A stretch of DNA of 9,483 nt from Acetobacteraceae bacterium. GTDB taxonomy: Bacteria; Pseudomonadota; Alphaproteobacteria; Acetobacterales; Acetobacteraceae. A model generated the notes under the pieces. That model saw nothing but the letters and a program-made list of their open reading frames with translations. It made no database searches and was not told the DNA's origin. Positions 1 through 6,013 of this stretch are shown piece by piece. Position numbers and translations under genes: made by a program. Position 1 is the first letter of the stretch; each line of letters starts with the position of its first letter. The stretch covers positions 1 through 9,483 of the forward strand of contig JAIYAI010000498.1 in NCBI GenBank assembly GCA_027489135.1. Reading direction: 5' to 3'.

Positions 1-404
1 ACCATGACGGAGTGGTCGATGACCAGATCCACCGGGACCAGCGGGTTCACCTTCTTCGGCTCGCCGCCGAGCTTGATGATGCCGTCGCGCATGGCGGCGA
101 GATCGACCACGGCGGGCACGCCGGTGAAGTCCTGCATCAGGATGCGCGCGGGACGGAAGGGAACCTCCTTCTCCGAACGGCCCTGCTGCACCCATTCCGC
201 GACAGCCTTGGCGTCGTTCACGGTGTAGCTGCGGCCATCCTCGTAGCGGAGGATGTTCTCCAGCAGGACCTTCAGGCTGAAGGGCAGGCGGCTGATGTCG
301 CCGATGCTCTTCGCCGCCTCGGGCAGGCTGAAATAGTTGTAGGTCTTGCCGTCCACCGACAGGGTACGGCGGGTCTTCAGGCTGTCCTGCCCGATCATCC
401 GCAT
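1..404 (-). CDS. acnA: Aconitate hydratase A, N-terminal part (cut by the window edge)
   Basis: Aconitase interconverts citrate and isocitrate in the TCA cycle in the cytoplasm, using a [4Fe-4S] cluster. Only the first 134 codons of a protein usually near 900 residues are here. The visible part is typical of the AcnA/IRP1 family: the start MRMIGQDSLKTRRTL, then SLPEAAKSIGDISRLPFSLK (27-46) and LLEN (47-50), QDFTGVPAVVDLAAMRD (91-107) and the end VNPLVPVDLVIDHSV (119-133), which lines the active-site entrance. The cluster cysteines lie outside the window. The ATG at 404 is chosen over the in-frame ATG at 398 because a GGAAGG ribosome binding site sits 10 nt upstream of it. It is divergent from ccmA. 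The acnA/ccm neighbourhood is known in several alphaproteobacteria and supports both calls. The family assignment is secure. Confidence 0.96.
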   Translation of the reverse strand, partial: MRMIGQDSLKTRRTLSVDGKTYNYFSLPEAAKSIGDISRLPFSLKVLLENILRYEDGRSYTVNDAKAVAEWVQQGRSEKEVPFRPARILMQDFTGVPAVVDLAAMRDGIIKLGGEPKKVNPLVPVDLVIDHSVM

Positions 405-530
405 GGTCCGGGGGCCTTCCTTATCGAGGCCGCACGCTCCAGCGGTGCGGCGCGGCCCGCTTTAAGCACGAAGGGGGTTGACGGTCCATCGGTGAGCCCC
501 AATGGGAAACCGGGGGGACCGGGGGATCCG
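405..530. promoter_or_regulatory. Divergent acnA / ccmA intergenic region
   Basis: This 126-bp gap separates the starts of acnA (minus) and ccmA (plus), so promoters for both must lie in or near it. A TTGACG box at 478-483 could be a -35 element for ccmA, but the hexamer 17 bp further on (AATGGG) is a poor -10, so no promoter is claimed. An inverted repeat, CGCAC (431-435) with GTGCG (445-449) around a 9-nt loop, lies in the acnA leader side. The acnA ribosome binding site is at 415-420. No gene-like frame was found here. Confidence 0.4.
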
Positions 531-1121
531 ATGCTTGAGGCGCGCGACCTCGCCTGCCTGCGGGGCGAGAGGGTGGTCTTCGCCGGCCTGTCCTTCGCCC
601 TTGCTCCCGGCGCCGCCCTGCTGCTGACGGGCGCGAACGGCGCCGGGAAATCCAGCCTGCTGCGGCTGCTGGCCGGGCTGATCGCGCCGGCCGAGGGACT
701 TCTGCTGTGGGCCGGCGAGGATGCGCTGACCGACCGCGCAGCCCATGCGCGGCGGCTGCGTTACGTGGGCCATGGGGACGCGCTGAAGCCGGCACTGACG
801 GCGCGCGAGAACCTCGATGTCTTCGCCCGGCTCTGGGGCGGCGATCCGGACCCGGCGCTCGACGCGCTCGGCCTCGCCGCGCTGGCGGACCTGCCGGCAC
901 GTGTGCTCTCCGCCGGACAGAAGCGCCGCCTCGGGCTGGCGCGGCTGGCCCTGGCGCCGGCCGATCTCTGGCTGCTGGACGAGCCGACGACGGGGCTCGA
1001 TGTCGCCTCCGTCGATCGTCTCGGCGCGCTGCTCGCGCGGCATCGTGCGGCGGGCGGCATGGTCATCGCCGCGACGCATCTTCCGTTGCCGCTGCCCGAT
1101 GCGGGGGAGCTTCGGCTGTGA
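531..1121 (+). CDS. ccmA: Heme exporter ATP-binding protein CcmA
   Basis: CcmA is the ATPase of the CcmABCD complex. It powers release of holo-CcmE during cytochrome c maturation (System I) at the cytoplasmic face of the inner membrane. The 196-residue product is of normal length. Walker A is GANGAGKS (34-41). The Q-loop region reads YVGHGDALK (78-86), with His where most ABC ATPases have Gln, which is usual for CcmA. The signature is LSAGQKRR (126-133), Walker B is LWLLDEP (146-152) followed by TTGLD, and the switch His is 183. The ATG at 531 follows a purine-rich GGGGGA stretch. The frame stays open far upstream, and a GTG at 492 is a possible but weaker start. The stop overlaps the ccmB start by 4 bp. 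Confidence 0.93.
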   Translation: MLEARDLACLRGERVVFAGLSFALAPGAALLLTGANGAGKSSLLRLLAGLIAPAEGLLLWAGEDALTDRAAHARRLRYVGHGDALKPALTARENLDVFARLWGGDPDPALDALGLAALADLPARVLSAGQKRRLGLARLALAPADLWLLDEPTTGLDVASVDRLGALLARHRAAGGMVIAATHLPLPLPDAGELRL

Positions 1122-1777
1122 GGGGCTGGCTCGCGTTGCTCGGCCGGGAACTCCGCCTCGCCCTGCGCCACCCCGCCGACACGCTGGCGGCGGTGATGTT
1201 CTTCGTCCTCGTCGCCGCGCTGTTCCCCTTCGGCATCGGACCTGCGCCGGAAGCGCTCGCCCGCCTCGCCCCCGGCGCCCTGCTGGCCGCGGCGCTGCTG
1301 GCCGCGCTGCTGCCGCTGGACCGCATGTTCGGCGCGGATGCCGAGGACGGGTCGCTGGACCAGCTTCTGCTCTCCGGCCTGCCGCCCGCGGCGATCGCGG
1401 CGGCCAAGGCGGCGGCGCACTGGCTGACCACCGGCCTGCCGCTGCTGGCCGCCACGCCCATCGCGGCGGCCATGCTGAACCTGCCCACCGAGGCCTGGGG
1501 CGCGGCCATGCTGGCGCTCGGGCTCGCCGCGGCGTTCCTCTCCCTGCTCGGCACGGCGGGGGCCGCGCTGACACTCGGCGCGCGGCGCGGCGGCGTGCTG
1601 CTGCCGCTGCTGGTGCTGCCGCTGGCCATCCCGGCGGTGATCTTCGGCGCCGCGGGGATCGAGGCCGCGGCAGCGGGGCAGGAGGCGCGGCCCTACCTGA
1701 TGCTGCTGGGCGCATTGGTCGCGGCGGCATTGCCGCTGGCCCCCTTTGCTGCGGGCGCGGCCCTCAGGGTGGAGTAG
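1118..1777 (+). CDS. ccmB: Heme exporter membrane protein CcmB
   Basis: CcmB is the integral membrane partner of CcmA in cytochrome c maturation. The product is 219 residues, the usual family length. It has about six hydrophobic segments, near 22-40, 48-66, 92-118, 127-150, 158-180 and 194-215. The conserved family block MFGADAEDGSLDQLLLSGLP (70-89) lies between segments two and three, and LPLAIPAVIFG (167-177) matches the conserved Pro-rich region of segment five. The start is a GTG at 1118 inside the ccmA stop (GTGA overlap). A strong GGGGGAG site at 1103-1109 sits 8 nt upstream, so translation is probably coupled to ccmA. The frame is open upstream, but nothing there resembles CcmB. ccmC, the usual next gene, is absent. 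Confidence 0.92.
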   Translation: MRGWLALLGRELRLALRHPADTLAAVMFFVLVAALFPFGIGPAPEALARLAPGALLAAALLAALLPLDRMFGADAEDGSLDQLLLSGLPPAAIAAAKAAAHWLTTGLPLLAATPIAAAMLNLPTEAWGAAMLALGLAAAFLSLLGTAGAALTLGARRGGVLLPLLVLPLAIPAVIFGAAGIEAAAAGQEARPYLMLLGALVAAALPLAPFAAGAALRVE

Positions 1778-1782
1778 TCGGC

Positions 1783-2391
1783 ATGGCGACAGAGCGGGAA
1801 AAGATGCTGGCGGGCGAGGATTACGACACCCGCGACCCGGAACTGCTCGCCCTCTATCACCAGGCGCGACGCCTGGTGCGTGCCTTCGCCGACACGCCGT
1901 CCGAGGACCTTGCCGGCAAGACCCGCATCCTCCGCGCCCTGCTGGGCGCCTGCGGCGAACGGGTCTGGATCGAGGCGCCGCTCTTCGTCGACTACGGCGT
2001 CCACCTGCACATCGGCGACGATGTCTTCGTCAACGGCAACTGCGTCTTCCTGGACTGCGGCCCCATCACCATCGGCAGCGGGGTCCTGATCGGCCCGGCG
2101 GTGCAGGTCTATACCGCGACGCATCCGCTGGACCCGCGGGAGCGGCTGCTGCCGGCCCCGGTGGGAGGGCGCCGCTACGTGACGCGGGCCCGACCCGTCT
2201 CGATCGGCGACGAAGCCTGGATCGGTGGCGGAGCGATCCTGCAGCCTGGCGTAACGATCGGCGCCGGCAGCACCATCGGGGCCGGAAGCGTGGTGACGCG
2301 CCCGGTGCCCGAGCGCGTCTTCGCCGCCGGCAATCCCTGCCGGGTCATCCGTCGCCTCGACCCTGGGGAGCGGCCGCCGCCTACCCCTTGA
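1783..2391 (+). CDS. maa: Maltose/galactoside O-acetyltransferase-like protein (left-handed beta-helix)
   Basis: This family transfers an acetyl group from acetyl-CoA to a sugar hydroxyl in the cytoplasm and works as a trimer. The 202-residue product has the N-terminal Mac domain (about 5-60, starting EREKMLAGEDYDTRDPEL). Hexapeptide repeats follow, for example IGDDVFVNGNCVFLDCGPITIG (77-98) and AWIGGGAILQPGVTIGAGST (145-164). The catalytic His is in YTATHPLDP (His114), and the family ending AAGNPCRVIRRL is at 181-192. The ATG at 1783 has a GGTGGAG site 8 nt upstream, inside the end of ccmB, so it is likely co-transcribed with ccmAB. The loop after the catalytic His is about 8 residues longer than in E. 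coli Maa as I recall that sequence. The fold is secure. The true acceptor sugar is unknown, and a nodulation NodL-like or other acceptor is possible. Confidence 0.9.
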   Translation: MATEREKMLAGEDYDTRDPELLALYHQARRLVRAFADTPSEDLAGKTRILRALLGACGERVWIEAPLFVDYGVHLHIGDDVFVNGNCVFLDCGPITIGSGVLIGPAVQVYTATHPLDPRERLLPAPVGGRRYVTRARPVSIGDEAWIGGGAILQPGVTIGAGSTIGAGSVVTRPVPERVFAAGNPCRVIRRLDPGERPPPTP

Positions 2392-2965
2392 AGGCCGGCC
2401 GCGCGAGGCACCGCCCGAGCCAGGCCGCGACGTTCGGGAAGGGCCCGAGGTCGATCCTCGCGCCCTTCGCCCAGGCCAGAACGCAGGCGACGTTGAGGTC
2501 GGCGACCGTGAAGCGCCCGCCCATCAGCCACTCCTTGCCGGCAAGCTCCCGGTCCAGCACGCCGAGCGGCCGCTGCAGGTCGGCCCGCGCCTTCTCCAGC
2601 GCCGCATCCTCGGCCGGCGCCATGCCGATCGTGTGCAGCAGCACCAGCAGCACGGGCTTCTCGATCTCGGTCATGACCCAGAAGCTCCACTGGGTCGCCA
2701 CCGCGTCTTCCTCAAGCGAAGCCGGGGCCAGCGGGCCGCCGTGCTTCTTCGCCAGATAGAGGTTGATCGCCATGCTCTCGAACAGCGTGAAGCCGTCATC
2801 CGTCTCCAGCGCCGGGATGCGGGCGTTGGGGTTCGCCTTCAGCAGTTCGGGCGAGCCCTTCGTGTCCTTGAAGTGAACCGGCACGTTCTCGTGCGGGATA
2901 CCGAGCTCGCGCGCCATCCAGAGGCACCGCGCGGCGCGGGACTGGGGAATGCCATAGATCTTCAT
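2381..2965 (-). CDS. Glutathione S-transferase family protein
   Basis: This is a cytosolic GST, expected to conjugate or reduce small electrophiles with glutathione. It has 194 residues. The N-terminal thioredoxin-like domain runs to about residue 78. It contains GIPQSRAARCLW (5-16) with the probable catalytic Ser9, the cis-Pro motif NARIPAL (47-53) and the glutathione-gamma-glutamyl contact FESMAI (63-68). The all-helical C-terminal domain carries the N-capping motif FTVADLNVA (152-160). The start ATG at 2965 overlaps the hydrolase stop (ATGA) and has no clear ribosome binding site, so translational coupling is likely. The 3' end overlaps the acetyltransferase gene by 11 bp, tail to tail. 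It is last in a three-gene operon. Substrate unknown. Confidence 0.9.
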   Translation of the reverse strand: MKIYGIPQSRAARCLWMARELGIPHENVPVHFKDTKGSPELLKANPNARIPALETDDGFTLFESMAINLYLAKKHGGPLAPASLEEDAVATQWSFWVMTEIEKPVLLVLLHTIGMAPAEDAALEKARADLQRPLGVLDRELAGKEWLMGGRFTVADLNVACVLAWAKGARIDLGPFPNVAAWLGRCLARPAFKG

Positions 2966-4092
2966 GCGGGAAGAATGGCCATGTGGGCCAGGCTGCTGAC
3001 GACATCCATGCGCTTGTTGTGGAAGTCCTCGGTCTGCCGGCAGTTGGAGAAGAAGGCGAAGGAGACGCCGCTGGTCGGGTCTGCCCAGCAATAGGACGAT
3101 CCCACGCCGCCATGGCCGAAGGTGCGCGGATGCGCGACGGTGCCGAGACCCCGCGCGACCGGATAGTCGCCCCGCGAATGCGGCCCGATGCCGCGGCACA
3201 TCGGCAGGCCCATGTATTCGTCGATGCGGTCGCCGGTGAAGTTGCGCGTCACGAACTCGATCGTCCGCGGCGACAGCACCCGCACGCCGTTCAGCACGCC
3301 CCCCTGGGCCAGCATCTGGTAGAAGGCCGCCATGCCGCGGGCACTGCCATAGCCGCCGCCGCCCGGGATGCCCGCCGCATGATGCGCCGCGGTATTCTCC
3401 CCCGCCCGCGGGACGTAGGCGCCGTCAACCTTCGGGTCGTAGATGTCGGCCGCGCGGTCGAGCTGATCCGCCGGCAGGCCGACGAAGATCTCGTCGGCGA
3501 GGCCCAGCGGCCCGGTCACCCGCTCCTTGATGAAGGTGCGGAAATCCTTGCCCGTCACCGCCTCGATCAGCACGGCGGCGACCCAGTGCGCGGCGGCCGG
3601 GTGGTAGCGGACCTTCGTGCCCGGGGTCCATTCCAGGGTGAAGTTCGACACCGCCTTGCGCAGCGCCGCGTGATCCTCCCAGCAGCTTTCCGGCACCATC
3701 GCCGAGGGGAAGCCGCCCTGGTGGGTCAGAAGCTGCAGGACGGTGATGTCGCCCTTGCCGTTCGCGGCAAATTCCGGGACGTGCAGCGCGACCGGATCGT
3801 TGAAGCGGATCAGCCCGTCCTCGGCGAGCATCCACACCGCCGCGGCGGTGACGACCTTGGTGTTGGAATACATCAGGAAGACGCTGCGGGCGTCGGCCAC
3901 CTTGTCCGGCGCCACCTTCGCGTGGCCGAAGCTGCGGAACAGCGCCAGCTTGCCGTGCCGCGCCACCGCGACCTGCGCGCCGGGGTGATGCCCCTCGGCG
4001 ATGTGCCGCTCGATCACGGCGCACATGCGGCCGAGGGCACGGGGATCGAGGCCGAGCGCCTCGGGGTTGGACTCGGGCAACGGAAAGGCCAT
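2962..4092 (-). CDS. Serine hydrolase, beta-lactamase / class C esterase family
   Basis: The 376-residue product belongs to the penicillin-binding-protein-like serine hydrolases (Pfam Beta-lactamase, EstB/class C type). These are usually esterases, carboxypeptidases or lactone/amide hydrolases. The nucleophile motif is SNTK (Ser76, Lys79). The second-motif Tyr is in VRYHPAAAHW (Tyr163), and the third motif is FGHGGVGSS (His327-Gly-Gly). LLTHQGGFP (122-130) is a typical family block. There is no signal peptide or lipobox, so it is probably cytoplasmic and unlikely to be a true beta-lactamase. The ATG at 4092 is chosen because GGGAG lies 8 nt upstream. A GTG at 4101 is in frame but falls directly on that site. 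It is the second gene of the minus-strand operon, 27 nt after the flavin monooxygenase, and overlaps the GST start by 4 bp. Substrate unknown. Confidence 0.9.
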   Translation of the reverse strand: MAFPLPESNPEALGLDPRALGRMCAVIERHIAEGHHPGAQVAVARHGKLALFRSFGHAKVAPDKVADARSVFLMYSNTKVVTAAAVWMLAEDGLIRFNDPVALHVPEFAANGKGDITVLQLLTHQGGFPSAMVPESCWEDHAALRKAVSNFTLEWTPGTKVRYHPAAAHWVAAVLIEAVTGKDFRTFIKERVTGPLGLADEIFVGLPADQLDRAADIYDPKVDGAYVPRAGENTAAHHAAGIPGGGGYGSARGMAAFYQMLAQGGVLNGVRVLSPRTIEFVTRNFTGDRIDEYMGLPMCRGIGPHSRGDYPVARGLGTVAHPRTFGHGGVGSSYCWADPTSGVSFAFFSNCRQTEDFHNKRMDVVSSLAHMAILPA

Positions 4093-4119
4093 CGGACTCA
4101 CTCCCAGACGGTTTCGGAC

Positions 4120-5154
4120 TTACTCAGCCGCCATCGCCGCGCGCCGCTCGCGCAGCGCCGGCATCACCTCGCGGGCAAACAGCTCCGCCGACCGCGCGCT
4201 CTCCGCCTCGGTCAGGTCGCCGAAGGCGAAGCGGCTGACGACGTAGTTCACCCCCGTCGCCTCCACCTGCGCCAACAGTGCGTCGCGCACCTGCGCCGCG
4301 GTGCCGCAGAAGCCCATGCCGGCGGCCTGCGTCTCCGCGAAGTCGGGGCCGACCCGGGCGTTGATCGGCGCGCCGCCATGCTTGCGCCAGAGCCGGTGGA
4401 AGCTGTCCTCGTAGCGCCGCCAGCCGCGCCGCGCCGCCTCCAGCGCCGCATCCGGCGTATCGGCAATGACGATGGCGCGCGAGAGACCGAGCCGCGGCAG
4501 CACGCCGCCCGGGCGCCCCGCGCCTTCCCATTCCGCCTGGTAGCGCTTGACGATCTCGGCCACCCGCGGCGCCGGTGCGTTGCACACCACGTTGACCGCG
4601 TTGTGCGCCGGCCAGACCGCGGCTTCCGGCGTCGCGCAGGCGTACCACAGCGGCGGATGCGGCTGCTGCTTCGGCTGCATGGCGATCGGCACGTCCTCGC
4701 AGGACCACCACTGGCCGGTGAAGGTCACGCTGTCCTGCGTCATCGCCATCAGCAGGAGTTCCAGCGCCTCCCGGTACATCGCCGGGCTCTCCGCCGCATT
4801 CACGCCGTGATAGCCGAGTTCGTAGGGCGAGATGCCGCGCCCGACGCCGAGGTCGAAGCGCCCGCCCGACATCTGGTCGAGCAGCGCGACCTCCTCCGCG
4901 ACCTGCAGCGGGTGGCGGATCGGCAGGATATAGACCAGCGGCCCGAAGCGGATGCGCTTCGTCCGCTGCGCCACAGCGCCGAGCCACGCACCGGTCGCCG
5001 GCGTCGCGGAGAGCGGCGTCGCGTGATGCTCGCTGACGTGGTAGCGGTCGAAGCCGAGTTCGTCGTAGAGCGCGACCAGGCGCAGCCGGGCTTCCAGGTG
5101 CTCCTGCAGGGGCAGGGGGCCACGGTCGTTCTGGTCGAAGATGCCGAACTGCAC
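4120..5154 (-). CDS. LLM-class (luciferase-like) flavin-dependent oxidoreductase
   Basis: This 344-residue protein has the bacterial luciferase-like TIM barrel. The family uses reduced FMN or F420; FMN is more likely here. Members catalyse monooxygenation such as Baeyer-Villiger, sulfonate or hydroxylation reactions, usually supplied by a separate flavin reductase, which is not in this window. Evidence includes MQFGIFDQNDRG at the N-terminus, DELGFDRYHVSEHH (31-44), the central block IRFGPLVYILPIRHP (68-82), and DQMSGGRFDLGVGRG (93-107), which is strongly conserved in this class. The start is GTG at 5154, with GGAGG 8 nt upstream (CCTCC at 5163-5167 on the plus strand). The open frame continues upstream without family similarity. 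It is first in an operon with a serine hydrolase and a GST, and divergent from an SDR gene. Substrate unknown. Confidence 0.9.
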   Translation of the reverse strand: MQFGIFDQNDRGPLPLQEHLEARLRLVALYDELGFDRYHVSEHHATPLSATPATGAWLGAVAQRTKRIRFGPLVYILPIRHPLQVAEEVALLDQMSGGRFDLGVGRGISPYELGYHGVNAAESPAMYREALELLLMAMTQDSVTFTGQWWSCEDVPIAMQPKQQPHPPLWYACATPEAAVWPAHNAVNVVCNAPAPRVAEIVKRYQAEWEGAGRPGGVLPRLGLSRAIVIADTPDAALEAARRGWRRYEDSFHRLWRKHGGAPINARVGPDFAETQAAGMGFCGTAAQVRDALLAQVEATGVNYVVSRFAFGDLTEAESARSAELFAREVMPALRERRAAMAAE

Positions 5155-5232
5155 GTGGACGTCCTCCGTTCGTTGGGCGGAGCGTAGCAGGCCCGCCACG
5201 GGGCGCCAGCCTTGGCGACGAGGGGGAAAACC
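5155..5232. promoter_or_regulatory. Divergent promoter region, flavin monooxygenase / SDR
   Basis: These 78 bp separate two divergent starts and should hold both promoters. Two small inverted repeats are visible: GCCC/GGGC at 5191-5194 and 5201-5204, and CGCCA/TGGCG at 5204-5208 and 5213-5217. The second lies just before the SDR ribosome binding site (AGGGGG, 5221-5226). A palindrome GGACGTCC (5157-5164) touches the monooxygenase ribosome binding site. No convincing -35/-10 pair was found. Shared control of both directions is inferred from layout only. Confidence 0.4.
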
Positions 5233-6009
5233 ATGCCGTTGAACACGCTCGACCGCTTCCGCCTGGATGGCCGCACGGCCCTTGTCACCGGCGCGCGGCG
5301 GGAGATCGGGCGGGCGATCGCCCTCGCGCTCGCCGGTGCCGGGGCGCGGCTGGCCATCCACCACGCCGGCACGCCGGAGGAAGCCGCGGACGCCGCCGGC
5401 GTGGTCGCCGAGATCGAGCGGGCCGGCGGCACCGCCCGCGCCTTCGGCCAGGACTTCGCGCGGGACGAGGCCGGCCACGCCCTCGCCGCCGCCGTCACGG
5501 CCTGGTCGCCCGTGGACATCCTGGTGCTCAACGCCTCGATCGAACTGCCCGAGGACTATGCCGCCATCACGCGCGAGCATTTCGACCGCCAGGTCGCCGT
5601 GAACCTGCGCACCGTGCTGGAGCTTCTGCAGGATCTGGTGCCGCCCATGGCGGCGCGCGGCTGGGGCCGGGTGGTGACCATCGGCAGCGTGCAGCAGATC
5701 CGCCCGCATCCGCAGATGCTGGTCTATGCCGGCACCAAGGCGGCGCAGCTCAACTGGGCCTGGAACCTGGCGCGGCAGTTCGGTGGCCAGGGCGTGACGG
5801 TGAACAACCTCGCCCCCGGCGCGATCCTGACCGCGCGCAACCGGTCGCAGATGGCGGTGGAGGGCGAAGCCCTGGCACAGCGGATCCCGGCCGGGCGGCT
5901 CGGCCGCCCCGATGATCTCGCCGGCGCGGCGCTGCTGCTGTGTTCCGACGCCGGGACCTACATCAACGGGGTCAATCTCTTCGTCGATGGCGGACGCAGC
6001 GTCGCCTGA
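5233..6009 (+). CDS. Short-chain dehydrogenase/reductase (SDR)
   Basis: SDRs are NAD(P)(H)-dependent oxidoreductases that interconvert alcohols and ketones or related groups. The 258-residue product is the classical SDR length. The cofactor motif is TGARREIG (19-26), where Glu24 replaces the usual middle Gly. The NNAG region reads LNASIE (99-104). The catalytic set is Asn124, Ser152 (in GSVQQ), Tyr165 and Lys169 (YAGTK). NNLAPGAILT (191-200) follows, and the end NGVNLFVDGGRSVA is typical. The ATG at 5233 has AGGGGG just upstream; an in-frame TTG at 5212 is less likely. It is divergent from the flavin monooxygenase operon and may act on the same substrate. It ends 4 bp from the stop of the binding-protein gene. 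Substrate unknown. Confidence 0.9.
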   Translation: MPLNTLDRFRLDGRTALVTGARREIGRAIALALAGAGARLAIHHAGTPEEAADAAGVVAEIERAGGTARAFGQDFARDEAGHALAAAVTAWSPVDILVLNASIELPEDYAAITREHFDRQVAVNLRTVLELLQDLVPPMAARGWGRVVTIGSVQQIRPHPQMLVYAGTKAAQLNWAWNLARQFGGQGVTVNNLAPGAILTARNRSQMAVEGEALAQRIPAGRLGRPDDLAGAALLLCSDAGTYINGVNLFVDGGRSVA

Positions 6010-6013
6010 GGAG

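Noticed and set aside
12..530. N-terminal extension of ccmA in the same open frame
   Set aside because: It lies antisense to acnA, shows no CcmA similarity, and would nearly double the protein length; the ATG at 531 gives the normal size.
462..1730. Minus-strand open frame of 422 codons opposite ccmA and ccmB
   Set aside because: Extremely Arg/Pro/Ala-rich with no motif, while the plus strand encodes clear CcmA and CcmB.
2962..4092. True beta-lactamase (antibiotic resistance) call
   Set aside because: The SxxK, Tyr and HGG motifs fit the wide esterase/beta-lactamase fold, but there is no signal peptide and the operon context is catabolic, so resistance is not supported.
2983..5187. Plus-strand open frame of 734 codons
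   Set aside because: It lies antisense to three well-supported genes and its product is an Arg/His/Ala-rich low-complexity translation with no recognisable domain, which is typical of the antisense frame in GC-rich DNA.
5155..5709. N-terminal extension of the flavin monooxygenase
   Set aside because: It would overlap the SDR gene on the other strand. The GTG at 5154 has a strong ribosome binding site and the protein then begins exactly like family members.
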